Of a stretch of 64,000 nucleotides of DNA, positions 24,677 to 33,033 are shown piece after piece. Under the pieces are notes generated by a model. That model was not told the origin of the DNA and made no database searches. It worked only from the letters and a program-made list of their open reading frames with translations. Made by a program: the position numbers and the translations under genes. The stretch lies in the NCBI RefSeq assembly GCF_008692035.1, contig NZ_VTFG01000005.1:1-64000 (forward strand), in the 5' to 3' direction. Position 1 is the first letter of the stretch, and each line of letters begins with the position of its first letter. Source of the stretch: Pseudomonas marginalis (GTDB taxonomy: Bacteria; Pseudomonadota; Gammaproteobacteria; Pseudomonadales; Pseudomonadaceae).

Positions 24677-24725
24677 GCAACACCAGTCCCCCGATGACAA
24701 CAACAACAATTTCAGGAGCATCATC

Positions 24726-25583
24726 ATGGGCGAAGTCGTCCTGGCGGCGAAAATCTGCCACGTACCCTCGATGTATTTGTCGGAGCTGCCTGGCAAGCAC
24801 CACGGCTGCCGCGAAGCGGCGATTGCCGGGCACAAGGAAATCGGTCGGCGCGCCCGCGAGCTGGGCGCCGATACCGCCGTGGTGTTCGACGTGCACTGGC
24901 TGGTCAACAGCGCCTATCACGTCAACAGCGGCGAGCACTTCAAGGGCATCTACACCAGTAACGAACTGCCGCACTTCATCAAGAACATGGCCTACGAATA
25001 CCCCGGCTGCCCGGAGCTGGGCGAACTGATCGCCGCCGAGGCCAACGCCGCCGACGTGCGTACCCTGGCCCACAACATCCCGAGCCTGGAGCTGGAGTAC
25101 GGCACCCTGGTGCCGATGCGCTACATGCACATGGGCGTACCGGACGAGCAGAGCTTCAACGTCGTTTCGATTGCCGCCTGGTGTGCCTGGCATCGCCTGC
25201 AAGACAGCTTCACCTTCGGCGCCGCCGTGCGCCGGGCCATCGAGAAGAGCGATCGCAAAGTCGTGGTGCTGGCCTCGGGTTCGCTGTCGCACCGCTTCTC
25301 CGACGACCGCAATGCCGAAGCCAATATCCATAACTGGACGCGCGAATTCGACAAACAGGTCGACCTGCATGTGGTGGAACTGTGGCGCCAGGGCCGCTGG
25401 AAAGAGTTCTGCGCCATGCTCCCGGACTACGCCGAGCATTGCTTTGGCGAAGGCAAGATGCACGACACCGCCATGCTTCTCGGTTTGCTCGGCGGGCCGG
25501 ACTACGACAAGCCGGCCGAGATCATCACCGAACCCTTCGGCAGCTCGGGCACCGGGCAGATCAACGCCATTTTCCCTGTTTGA
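24726..25583 (+). CDS. hpaD: 3,4-dihydroxyphenylacetate 2,3-dioxygenase
   Basis: Class III (LigB-type) extradiol dioxygenase that cleaves homoprotocatechuate next to the hydroxyls, 285 residues. Seen are the N-terminal KICHVPSMYL with a likely iron-ligand His, then GKHHGCREAA, DVHWLVNSAYHVN with further His residues, and VVVLASGSLSHRF, a conserved LigB-type segment. The ATG at 24726 follows CAGGAGCATCATC. The gene is central to the hpa operon, placed between the semialdehyde dehydrogenase and the isomerase. Confidence 0.92.
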   Translation: MGEVVLAAKICHVPSMYLSELPGKHHGCREAAIAGHKEIGRRARELGADTAVVFDVHWLVNSAYHVNSGEHFKGIYTSNELPHFIKNMAYEYPGCPELGELIAAEANAADVRTLAHNIPSLELEYGTLVPMRYMHMGVPDEQSFNVVSIAAWCAWHRLQDSFTFGAAVRRAIEKSDRKVVVLASGSLSHRFSDDRNAEANIHNWTREFDKQVDLHVVELWRQGRWKEFCAMLPDYAEHCFGEGKMHDTAMLLGLLGGPDYDKPAEIITEPFGSSGTGQINAIFPV

Positions 25584-25589
25584 CCGCAT

Positions 25590-25614
25590 GGCCGCGCGGC
25601 ATCCCCGCGCGGCC
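25590..25614 (+). other. GC-rich intercistronic hairpin between hpaD and hpaF
   Basis: GGCCGCGCGG and CCGCGCGGCC form a perfect 10-bp stem around CATCC, just after the hpaD stop. No T tract follows and AAGGAG for hpaF comes immediately afterwards, so it is more likely an mRNA-stability element or attenuator than a full terminator. Confidence 0.5.
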
Positions 25615-25628
25615 TGAAGGAGCCGTTC

Positions 25629-26021
25629 ATGCCCCACTTCATCGCTGAATACACCGACAACATCGAACAGCAGGCAGACCTGCCGGGCCTGTTTGAAAAA
25701 GTCCACGCCAGCCTGGGCGACAGCGGCGTGTTTCCCCTGGGCGGCATCCGCAGCCGTGGCGTGCGCCTGGACACCTGGCGCATGGCCGATGGCAAGCATG
25801 ACTACGCGTTCGTGCACATGACGTTGAAGGTCGGCCATGGCCGCGACCTGGCGACACGGCAGCACGTCGCCGAGCGCCTGTTCGAGGTCATCACCGAGCA
25901 CTTCGCCGCGCTTCAGGCCCAGCGCCTGCTGGCCTTGTCGTTTGAAATGCTCGAACTGCACGAGCAGCTCAATTTCAAGCAGAACAACGTGCATGCGTTC
26001 CTCAAGGCGCAGGTCGGTTAA
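25629..26021 (+). CDS. hpaF: 5-carboxymethyl-2-hydroxymuconate delta-isomerase
   Basis: Tautomerase-superfamily enzyme (CHMI) acting after HpaE, 130 residues. The catalytic Pro follows the initiator Met (MPHFIAEYTDN), and the chain shows the CHMI pattern GVFPLGGIRSRGVRLDTWRM and FVHMTLKVGHGRD. It is preceded by AAGGAGCCGTTC. Length and the opening residues are typical of this small enzyme. Confidence 0.9.
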   Translation: MPHFIAEYTDNIEQQADLPGLFEKVHASLGDSGVFPLGGIRSRGVRLDTWRMADGKHDYAFVHMTLKVGHGRDLATRQHVAERLFEVITEHFAALQAQRLLALSFEMLELHEQLNFKQNNVHAFLKAQVG

Positions 26022-26072
26022 GGCGCCCTGCCCGTTCACACCCTCGGCCTCTCAGATAAAAAGTATAAGACC

Positions 26073-27377
26073 ATGAGCACAGCCCATACCGCCGACAACC
26101 TCGGCCAGGTCGCACGCGACCGTACTCACAGCACCATCACCTGGCGGCTGATGCCGCTGTTGCTGGTCTGCTACCTCTTCGCCCATCTCGACCGCATCAA
26201 CATCGGCTTCGCCAAGATGCAGATGAGCGCGGACTTGAACTTCAGCGACACGGTCTATGGCTTCGGCGCCGGCCTGTTCTTCGTGGCCTACGCGCTGTTC
26301 GGCGTCCCCAGCAACATGGCCCTGGACCGTGTCGGCCCAAGGCGGTGGATTGCCACGCTGATGGTGGTGTGGGGCGTGCTGTCGACCTGCATGTTCCTGA
26401 TCGACAGCGCCATGGGCTTCTATGTGCTGCGCTTTTTGCTGGGGGTGGCCGAGGCCGGTTTCTTCCCGGGCATCCTGGTGTTTCTGAACCGCTGGTACCC
26501 GGCCGGGCGTCGCGCGCAGGTCACCGCCTTGTTTGCCATCGCGGTGCCGATGGCCGGGGTGATCGGCGGCCCGCTGTCCGGCGGCATCCTTGAACACTTC
26601 CACGACCTGGGCGGCCTGCGCGGCTGGCAATGGATGTTCGTCATCGAAGGCGCCCCCGTGATTCTGCTCGGGCTGGTGGTGCTCAAGTGCCTGCCGGACA
26701 GCTTCGAGACGGTCAAGTGGCTGGCGCCGGAACAGAAGCAACACCTGCGCGAGCAACTGCACCGGGAAGAACACCGCAAATCCATCACCTCGTTTTCCGC
26801 CATTCTCAGCAACCCACAGGTGTGGCTGCTGGTGGCGGTGTACTTCGCGGTGATGCTGGCGGTCAACACCCTGGCGTTCTGGATGCCGACGCTGATCCAC
26901 GGCGCCGGCATCGGCAGCGACGGCAAGGTCGGCCTGCTCAGTGCGGTGCCGTACCTGGCCGGGTGTTTTTTCATGATCGGCTGCGGGCGCTCGTCCGACC
27001 GCCAGCGTGAACGCCGCTGGCACCTGTGCGTGCCCTTGCTGATGTCGGCCGTGGGCATCGCCATCGCCGGGCTCGCCCCCGCCAACCCGGCCGTGGTGCT
27101 GGGTGGCCTGATCGTCGCCGGCATGGGCGCCAGCGCGGCGTTGCCGATGTTCTGGCAACTGCCTCCCGCGTTCCTCTCCAATAACACCCAGGCCGCCGGG
27201 ATCGCCCTGATCAGCTCGTTCGGCAGCATCGCGTCATTCTTCGCGCCCTACCTGATCGGCTGGATGCGCGACACCACCCAGAGCGCCAGCCTGGCCCTGT
27301 ACGTCCTGGCGCTGCTGATTGCTCTCGGTGGCCTGCTGGTGCTGCGCACCCGGGCGGCCATCGTCAACCCTCAATAA
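26073..27377 (+). CDS. hpaX: 4-hydroxyphenylacetate permease (MFS, ACS family)
   Basis: Inner-membrane symporter probably importing 4-hydroxyphenylacetate or homoprotocatechuate, 434 residues and 12 predicted spans. The ACS-type signature is present: RLMPLLLVCYLFAHLDRINIGFAKMQM, then GAGLFFVAYALFGVPSNMAL and RFLLGVAEAGFFPGI. The gene sits inside the hpa operon between the isomerase and the hydratase, which supports the assignment. Start ATG at 26073. Confidence 0.85.
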   Translation: MSTAHTADNLGQVARDRTHSTITWRLMPLLLVCYLFAHLDRINIGFAKMQMSADLNFSDTVYGFGAGLFFVAYALFGVPSNMALDRVGPRRWIATLMVVWGVLSTCMFLIDSAMGFYVLRFLLGVAEAGFFPGILVFLNRWYPAGRRAQVTALFAIAVPMAGVIGGPLSGGILEHFHDLGGLRGWQWMFVIEGAPVILLGLVVLKCLPDSFETVKWLAPEQKQHLREQLHREEHRKSITSFSAILSNPQVWLLVAVYFAVMLAVNTLAFWMPTLIHGAGIGSDGKVGLLSAVPYLAGCFFMIGCGRSSDRQRERRWHLCVPLLMSAVGIAIAGLAPANPAVVLGGLIVAGMGASAALPMFWQLPPAFLSNNTQAAGIALISSFGSIASFFAPYLIGWMRDTTQSASLALYVLALLIALGGLLVLRTRAAIVNPQ

Positions 27378-27389
27378 GAGACTCTTGCC

Positions 27390-28193
27390 ATGCTTGATCA
27401 ATCGCTCATTTTGCAAGCCGCCGCGCGCCTCGACCAGGCCGAACGTTCACGCGAACAGGTGCGTCAGTTTTCCCTCGATCACCCGGCGATCACCCTCGAA
27501 GACGCCTACGCCATCCAGCGCGCCTGGGTGGAACAGAAAATCAGGGACGGGCGCAAGCTGGTCGGCCACAAGATCGGCCTGACCTCCCGGGCCATGCAGG
27601 TCTCGTCCAATATCACCGAGCCGGATTACGGCGCGTTGCTGGACGACATGTTCTTCGATGAAGGCACCGACATCCCCTTCGAGCGCTTTATCGTGCCGCG
27701 CGTCGAGGTGGAGCTGGCGTTTATCCTGGGCAAACCGCTGAAAGGCCCGAACGTGACGGTGTTCGACGTGCTCGACGCCACTGAATGGGTGATCCCCGCG
27801 CTGGAGATCATCGATGCGCGCATCCAGCAGGTCGACCCGCACACCAAGGCGACCCGCAAGGTGTTCGACACCATCTCAGACAACGCCGCCAACGCCGGCG
27901 TGGTCATGGGCGGGCGGGCCGTGCGGCCCACCGAGATCGACTTGCGCAAGGTGCCGGCGGTGCTCTACCGCAATGGCGTGATCGAAGAGTCCGGCGTCTC
28001 CGCCGCCGTGCTCAATCACCCGGCCAAGGGCGTGGCCTGGCTCGCGAATAAACTGGCCGCCTATGACGTCACCCTGCAACCCGGACAAATCATCCTGGGT
28101 GGCTCCTTCACCCGCCCGGTGGCGGCCAACCCTGGCGATACCTTCCATGTCGACTACGACATGCTGGGTTCGATTGCCTGCCGATTCGTTTAA
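27390..28193 (+). CDS. hpaH: 2-oxo-hept-4-ene-1,7-dioate hydratase
   Basis: Adds water to 2-oxo-hept-4-ene-1,7-dioate to give 4-hydroxy-2-oxo-heptanedioate. The 267-residue protein is a member of the FAH-related hydratase family (MhpD/HpaH). Seen are LVGHKIGLTSRAMQ, the acidic metal site RVEVELAFILGKPL, and WVIPALEIIDARIQ. The length is normal. Its stop lies 13 bp before the hpaI start, consistent with co-translation in the operon. Confidence 0.92.
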   Translation: MLDQSLILQAAARLDQAERSREQVRQFSLDHPAITLEDAYAIQRAWVEQKIRDGRKLVGHKIGLTSRAMQVSSNITEPDYGALLDDMFFDEGTDIPFERFIVPRVEVELAFILGKPLKGPNVTVFDVLDATEWVIPALEIIDARIQQVDPHTKATRKVFDTISDNAANAGVVMGGRAVRPTEIDLRKVPAVLYRNGVIEESGVSAAVLNHPAKGVAWLANKLAAYDVTLQPGQIILGGSFTRPVAANPGDTFHVDYDMLGSIACRFV

Positions 28194-28206
28194 CGGGAGA
28201 GTGCTC

Positions 28207-29010
28207 ATGGACATGCCTGTCAACACCTTCAAACATCGCCTGCGCAGCGGTGAAACCCAGATCGGCCTGTGGCTGGGCCTGGCCGATGCCTATTGCGCGG
28301 AACTGGCCGCCAACGCCGGTTTCGATTGGCTGCTGATCGACGGCGAACATGCGCCCAACGACCTGCGCGGCCTGCTCGGCCAGCTCCAGGCCGTGGCGCC
28401 CTACCCCAGCCAGCCGGTGATTCGCCCGGTGATCGGCGACACCGCGTTGATCAAACAAGTGCTCGACATTGGCGTACAAACCTTGCTGGTGCCCATGGTG
28501 GAGAGCGCAGAACAGGCGCGTACGCTGGTGAACGCCATCCACTATCCGCCCAAGGGCGTGCGCGGCGTCGGCAGTGCGCTGGCCAGGGCTTCACGCTGGA
28601 ACAGCATTGCCGGTTACCTCGACCACGCCGATGAGCAGATGTGCCTGCTGGTGCAGATCGAAAACCGCGAGGGCCTGGCCAACCTGGAGGCGATTGCGGC
28701 GGTGGAAGGCGTCGACGGGGTGTTTATCGGGCCGGCGGACCTGAGCGCCTCGATGGGCCATCGCGGCAACCCCGGCCACCCCGAGGTGCAGGCGGCAATC
28801 GAAGACGCCATCGCGCGCATCCGCAACGCCGGCAAAGCCGCCGGCATTCTCAGCGCCGACCAGGCACTGGCGCGGCGCTACATCGAACTGGGCGCGGCGT
28901 TCGTGGCGGTGGGCGTGGACACCACCGTGCTGATGCGCGGGCTGCAAAGCCTGGCGGCGGCCTTCAAGGACTCACCGGCGCCTGCCGTCACAGCCGGCGG
29001 GGTCTACTGA
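28207..29010 (+). CDS. hpaI: 4-hydroxy-2-oxo-heptane-1,7-dioate aldolase
   Basis: Class II, divalent-metal aldolase of the HpcH/HpaI family that splits the last pathway intermediate to pyruvate and succinate semialdehyde, 267 residues. Motifs: WLLIDGEHAPNDL, QPVIRPVIGD, TLLVPMVESAEQARTLV, LLVQIENREGL (metal Glu) and FIGPADLSASMG (metal Asp). The ATG at 28207 follows GGGAGAG; a longer frame upstream lies inside hpaH and was discarded. Last gene of the operon, convergent with hpaR. Confidence 0.92.
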   Translation: MDMPVNTFKHRLRSGETQIGLWLGLADAYCAELAANAGFDWLLIDGEHAPNDLRGLLGQLQAVAPYPSQPVIRPVIGDTALIKQVLDIGVQTLLVPMVESAEQARTLVNAIHYPPKGVRGVGSALARASRWNSIAGYLDHADEQMCLLVQIENREGLANLEAIAAVEGVDGVFIGPADLSASMGHRGNPGHPEVQAAIEDAIARIRNAGKAAGILSADQALARRYIELGAAFVAVGVDTTVLMRGLQSLAAAFKDSPAPAVTAGGVY

Positions 29011-29051
29011 CTCAGCCTCGCTTGCGCTCGGCAGCTGTGGGGCTAGCTCAA

Positions 29052-29474
29052 CTAGCGCTTGAGGGTTTTCAGTTCGTTGAGCAAGGTCAGCAAGGTCTGC
29101 AACTTCTCTTCGCCAAACCCCGCCTGCAAGCGCTGGTAATTGGCTTCCATGCTCTGGCTCATGGAGTCGAAACAGGCTTGCCCCTTCTCGGCCAGCCGCA
29201 CCAGCACGCGGCGTTGGTCCTGTTGCGCCTTGCGCCGCTCCACCATGCCTGCCGCTTCCATGCGCACCAGCACCCCGGTCATGCTCGGCTTGAGGATGCA
29301 CGCCAGCTCGGCCAGGCGGTTGATCTCAAGCTCCTCATGCTGGCTGAGAATCCGAATGACCCGCCATTGCTGCTCGGTCAGTCCGTGTTGATTGAGCGAA
29401 GGGCGAAAAAACCCCATGGCGGCTTCACGCGCATGGAGCAAAGTGAGGGTCAGGGATTGGCGCGGTTTGGACAT
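29052..29474 (-). CDS. hpaR: HpaR-like MarR repressor (copy 2)
   Basis: MarR-family regulator of the homoprotocatechuate operon, 140 residues, with central winged helix ACILKPSMTGVLVRMEAAGMVERRKAQQDQRRVLVRLA. It is very similar to copy 1 at 20112-20534. A perfect GTTAA-N4-TTAAC palindrome, the same as in the hpaG promoter, lies 21-34 bp upstream of its start, so this copy probably represses both itself and the operon. Encoded convergently with hpaI. Confidence 0.88.
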   Translation of the reverse strand: MSKPRQSLTLTLLHAREAAMGFFRPSLNQHGLTEQQWRVIRILSQHEELEINRLAELACILKPSMTGVLVRMEAAGMVERRKAQQDQRRVLVRLAEKGQACFDSMSQSMEANYQRLQAGFGEEKLQTLLTLLNELKTLKR

Positions 29475-29494
29475 GGATGGCGGCGTCGCAATTA

Positions 29495-29508
29495 GTTAAC
29501 AGATTAAC
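29495..29508. promoter_or_regulatory. Putative HpaR operator upstream of hpaR copy 2
   Basis: GTTAACAGATTAAC is a perfect inverted repeat (GTTAA, four bases, TTAAC) matching the operator over the hpaG promoter. It lies within 34 bp of the hpaR start and is also about 206 bp before the divergent FAD oxidase gene, which could share it. Confidence 0.68.
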
Positions 29509-29713
29509 AACATTCTAGCATTGGCGATTGTTGCCCGTGTGCGGCTTTACCGCGCGGCCGGATTCAGGGTGGATGATTGGCAGCCACGGTCAAGAGCAGC
29601 GGCACACAGAATCAAGACACCTACCGCGCGGAAGGCACCTAATACACCCCAACATGCACAGAGCTTCGTGTCGGCTCTGCAGTGAGTTTCCCTTCACTTT
29701 TCCAGGCTGCGCC

Positions 29714-31012
29714 ATGATCAATATCGAAACGCCGACCTACTACTCGGCAACCAAGAAATACAACCTCAGTTTCCCCACCCTCGAACAGGACGTGGAAGCC
29801 GATGTGGTGGTGATTGGCGGCGGTTTCTCCGGCATCAACACCGCATTGGAACTGGCCGAAAAAGGCATCACCAACATTGTGGTGCTCGAAGCGCGCTACC
29901 TGGGTTTCGGCGGCACGGGTCGCAATGGCGGGCAGATCATGGCGGGGATCGGCCATGACCTGGAGAAAATCAAGAACCAGGTCGGCGACGAAGGCCTGCG
30001 CCAGATCTTTGAAATCAGCGAGCTGGGCGCCGGCATCATCAAGGATCGCATCGCCAAGTACGCGATCGACGCCGACTTCTGCCACGGCTACGGCTACATG
30101 GGCTTCAACGCCCGCCAGGAAAAAACCCTGCGCGCCTGGGAGAAGGACTTCAAGTCAATCAACACCAAGGACGAAATCCGCTTTATGGCGGGATCCGAGG
30201 TCAAGCAGATCATCGGTTCCGACGCCTACACCAGCGCGCTGCTGCACATGGGCGGCGGGCACGTGCACTCGCTGAATCTGCTGCTGGGCGAAGCCAAGGC
30301 CCTGGCCGGCCACGGCGTGCGCATCTTTGAGCACAGCCCGGCCCTGGAAGTCAGTTATGGCGAACGCATCACCGTGCGCACCGGCCGAGGCTCGGTCAAG
30401 GCCTCCAAGTTGCTGTGGGCCTGCGACAGCTTCCTCAACAAGCTGGAACCGGAACTGCACAAGACCACCGTCAATACCTATGCCTTCCAGTTGATGACCG
30501 AACCGCTATCCGACGAGCTGATCAACCGCATCAGCCCGATTCGCGGCGCCTACAGCGATATCCGCCCGGTGATCGACTACTACCGGGTCACCAACGAAAA
30601 CCGTTTGCTGTTCGGTGCCGCCACGCCTTTCGTCGAGCACATCCCGCTGGACCTCAAGGCCTGGAACCGCAACCTGATGCTGAAGATTTTCCCCTACCTC
30701 AAGGACGTGAAGATCGACCTGGCGTGGGGCGGGCCGATGGCGACCGGGGCCAACCTGTTCCCGCAGATCGGCACGCTCAGCGGGCGTCCGAATGCCTTTT
30801 ATGTGCAGGGCTACGCCGGCTTCGGGGTCACGCCCAGCCACATCATCTGCAAGGTCCTGGCCGAGGGCATGAGCGAAGGCTCGTCGCGCTACGACCTGAT
30901 CAGCGCGGTCAAGCATGTGCAGATCCTGGGCAAGGACCATATCCGCCCGCTGCTGCTAACGGCTGGCAAAAGCCTTCATCAACTTTCGGGCTACTTCAAC
31001 GGTCGCCGTTGA
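29714..31012 (+). CDS. FAD-dependent amine oxidoreductase (DAO family, PuuB-like)
   Basis: Predicted flavoenzyme that oxidises an amine or N-substituted amine, 432 residues. The dinucleotide-binding motif VVIGGGFSGINTALELAEKG lies at about residues 32-51, followed by ARYLGFGGTGRNGGQI, which is typical of the glutamylputrescine-oxidase-like subgroup. A C-terminal GYAGFGVTPSHIICKVLAEG FAD-closing segment is also seen. The ATG at 29714 (MINIETPTYY) fits the family; the frame upstream is not coding-like. The next gene, 31 bp away, encodes a small cupin often paired with such oxidases. The substrate could be a polyamine derivative or an aromatic amine; location beside the hpa operon favours amines yielding phenylacetates only weakly. 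Confidence 0.78.
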   Translation: MINIETPTYYSATKKYNLSFPTLEQDVEADVVVIGGGFSGINTALELAEKGITNIVVLEARYLGFGGTGRNGGQIMAGIGHDLEKIKNQVGDEGLRQIFEISELGAGIIKDRIAKYAIDADFCHGYGYMGFNARQEKTLRAWEKDFKSINTKDEIRFMAGSEVKQIIGSDAYTSALLHMGGGHVHSLNLLLGEAKALAGHGVRIFEHSPALEVSYGERITVRTGRGSVKASKLLWACDSFLNKLEPELHKTTVNTYAFQLMTEPLSDELINRISPIRGAYSDIRPVIDYYRVTNENRLLFGAATPFVEHIPLDLKAWNRNLMLKIFPYLKDVKIDLAWGGPMATGANLFPQIGTLSGRPNAFYVQGYAGFGVTPSHIICKVLAEGMSEGSSRYDLISAVKHVQILGKDHIRPLLLTAGKSLHQLSGYFNGRR

Positions 31013-31043
31013 GCCCCGCTGTTTCATTCACAGGAGAACTGCC

Positions 31044-31409
31044 ATGCCCGTTACCCCCCTGAAGAAAGACATCCAATTATCGGACCTCGATGCCTGGGGC
31101 ACCGTTGCCGACCTCGGCTCCGAGATCCTCGAAGGCGAAGTCAAAGCCTTTGGCAAAATGACCTTCGGCGCCCCGACCGACGCCGTCAGCAGCGCCTATT
31201 TCGGCACCACCCAAGGCAAGTTCCGGATGGTCTACCCGTTCGCCGAACAAGCCACGGTGGTCACCGGCGAAGTGGTGCTGACCGACGAAAGTACTGGCCA
31301 GAGCACCCGTTACAAGGCGGGCGACAGCTGGTTCGTGACCCAGGGCACGCCGGTGCTGTGGGAGGTGGTGAGCGAGAGTTTTGTGAAGCACTATTTCGCG
31401 GTAGTCTGA
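31044..31409 (+). CDS. Small cupin-domain protein
   Basis: 121-residue single cupin (DUF861/EutQ-like), with a beta-barrel core around VVTGEVVLTDESTGQSTRYKAGDSWFVTQGTPVLWEVV. The usual cupin His residues are largely missing, so a metal enzyme role is uncertain. It starts after AGGAGAACTGCC, 31 bp downstream of the FAD oxidase, and is followed by a hairpin terminator, so the two form an operon. Cupins of this type commonly accompany amine oxidases, possibly handling an unstable product. Function unproven. Confidence 0.75.
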   Translation: MPVTPLKKDIQLSDLDAWGTVADLGSEILEGEVKAFGKMTFGAPTDAVSSAYFGTTQGKFRMVYPFAEQATVVTGEVVLTDESTGQSTRYKAGDSWFVTQGTPVLWEVVSESFVKHYFAVV

Positions 31410-31419
31410 TCGCTCCCCT

Positions 31420-31439
31420 CTGCCGGCTTCGGCCGGCAG
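31420..31439 (+). terminator. Terminator-like hairpin after the oxidase-cupin operon
   Basis: CTGCCGGC and GCCGGCAG form a perfect 8-bp stem around a TTCG tetraloop, ten bases after the cupin stop codon. The following CGTTTGTTCC is only moderately T-rich, so termination may be partial before the LuxR-type gene at 31467. Confidence 0.65.
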
Positions 31440-31466
31440 CGTTTGTTCCGGCGCAGGTGACTGACC

Positions 31467-32126
31467 ATGCACGCCATCCCCGCTCAGGAAGTCGCCGGCC
31501 ATTGCCTGCAGGCTTTCACTCAACTGGTGCCCGCCAGCCAGGCAGCGTTCTATTGTGTCGACCGCCAGTTGCAGGCCCGTGATTTCAGGCTGCAAGGCAT
31601 GAGCGGTGAAATGCACCGCGACTACCTGGACAACTACCGCCAATTCGACCCGTTGCAACCGCGCAATTGCCTGTCCAGCGGGCTGGCGGTGGTGCCGCTG
31701 GGGTTCGCCATGGCCCGCCAGCCCCTGCGTGACAGCCGCCGCTATCAAGACTTCCTGCAACGCTATGGTGTGGTCGATGTGGTGGAGATCGTCGCCCATC
31801 GCGCGGACCAGCCCCAGGCGGCCATCTCCTTGCTGCGCACGGCGGAGCAAGGGGTGTTTACCCCCGACCAACTGGCTCAGCTCAATGCCTTGCAGGCGTT
31901 GCTGCAAATGGCCGTGGCCAATATGCAGCCCTGCGACGATGCATTGGCTGGGCTCACGCCCAAAGAGCGCGAGATTGCCTGGTTATTACGCCAGGGTGCG
32001 AGCAACAAGCAACTGGCCCTGGAGCTGGATGTCGGCCTGCCGACCATCAAGACGCACTTGATCCACCTGTTTCGCAAAACCGGTGTGAGCAGCCGTACAG
32101 AACTGGTCGCCGCGCTGTTTCTTTAA
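31467..32126 (+). CDS. LuxR-family transcriptional regulator
   Basis: 219-residue protein. A GAF-like N-terminal region (about 1-145) is followed by a C-terminal LuxR/FixJ helix-turn-helix: LTPKEREIAWLLRQGASNKQLALELDVGLPTIKTHLIHLFRKTGVSSRTELVAALF. No phosphoacceptor domain and no clear acyl-homoserine-lactone pocket signature are recognised, and no LuxI is nearby. It lies between the oxidase-cupin operon and the MoaF operon on the same strand, so it may regulate either. Confidence 0.75.
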   Translation: MHAIPAQEVAGHCLQAFTQLVPASQAAFYCVDRQLQARDFRLQGMSGEMHRDYLDNYRQFDPLQPRNCLSSGLAVVPLGFAMARQPLRDSRRYQDFLQRYGVVDVVEIVAHRADQPQAAISLLRTAEQGVFTPDQLAQLNALQALLQMAVANMQPCDDALAGLTPKEREIAWLLRQGASNKQLALELDVGLPTIKTHLIHLFRKTGVSSRTELVAALFL

Positions 32127-32211
32127 GTTGCCTCAACCCTTTGGTTGATAGGCACGCCAGGTTGCCAACCGCATGATCCGGGGTGTCCATTCCCTCAACC
32201 GGAGCCATGCA

Positions 32212-33033
32212 ATGACCACTTCATCCGACTGGATCACCGTAGGCGCTCTCGCCGACGGGTTTGCCCCCGACGCGTTTATCCTGCCCAACCTTGCCGACCT
32301 CAACGGCAAGGCCTTCACCCTGCACTTCGCCAACGGCTGGCAGATCGAGCATCGCTTCGACACCGAGCAGTTGCACTGGCACGCCGCCGACGGTCACTCC
32401 AGCGGTTCGGCCGCCTACCGCGCCACCTCGGTCCGCCCGGGCCTGTACCTGGTCGACTTCATCAAGCATGAAGCCGGCCAGGCTTGGTCGATCAGCCTGG
32501 TGCTGGACACCACCACGTCGTCGTTCACCGCCGTGATCGGGCGCATGCCGGACCGCGAACAAACCGAGCAAGGCCTCTACAGCCGCGCCCTGGCCGGCAA
32601 GGCCCTGACCTCGGTGGACGTGGACTTCCTCCACGGCAGCCTGGATCAACCCTGGCAGCCGGGCCAATGCCCCCACGCGCCCACCCAGGAACTGACCGGC
32701 CTGCGCAACCTGTATCGCTACAGCCCCAGCGAAGTCTACGAGCACATCTACCTGAACGATCAGTTCTATGCCTGGCAATGCCTCAAGGGCGTGGAGCAAG
32801 GCCTGTGCGATACCGATCGCTGCCACTACTACAAGATCGCCGATCAGCTGTACCTGTTCGTCTGGCGCGAAAAGATCATCCCGACCCTCGGCCTGGTGCT
32901 GATCGACCTGCAACAGCACCGCAGCGACGGCAAGATCTTCGGCTATGCCGGCGCGTCGTTCGATGAGCTGTCGAACTTTCCGGTCAGCTCCTACTGCCAA
33001 GTGCTCAACCGCACGGAGTATCCCGATGCCTGA
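32212..33033 (+). CDS. moaF: MoaF-family protein
   Basis: 273-residue protein with two related lipocalin/streptavidin-like beta halves, matching the MoaF_N and MoaF_C layout. The first half includes LNGKAFTLHFANGWQIEHRFD and SVRPGLYLVDFIKHE, and the second YSPSEVYEHIYLNDQFYAWQCLKG and YLFVWREKIIPTLGLVLIDLQQ. The family was named from the Klebsiella monoamine regulon and, despite its name, is not a proven molybdopterin enzyme. The ATG at 32212 follows GGAGCCATGCA. Its last bases overlap the next gene (ATGCCTGA). Next to two SDR genes, it may bind or chaperone a small aromatic amine-derived metabolite; this is inference. Confidence 0.8.
   Translation: MTTSSDWITVGALADGFAPDAFILPNLADLNGKAFTLHFANGWQIEHRFDTEQLHWHAADGHSSGSAAYRATSVRPGLYLVDFIKHEAGQAWSISLVLDTTTSSFTAVIGRMPDREQTEQGLYSRALAGKALTSVDVDFLHGSLDQPWQPGQCPHAPTQELTGLRNLYRYSPSEVYEHIYLNDQFYAWQCLKGVEQGLCDTDRCHYYKIADQLYLFVWREKIIPTLGLVLIDLQQHRSDGKIFGYAGASFDELSNFPVSSYCQVLNRTEYPDA

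Noticed and set aside
23021..24907. Minus-strand open frame across hpaE
   Set aside because: Shadow of hpaE, which has complete aldehyde dehydrogenase motifs. The antisense translation resembles no family.
31044..31409. Ureidoglycine aminohydrolase or EutQ enzyme role for the small cupin
   Set aside because: The metal-binding His pattern expected of an active cupin enzyme is not clearly present, and no purine or ethanolamine genes are nearby.
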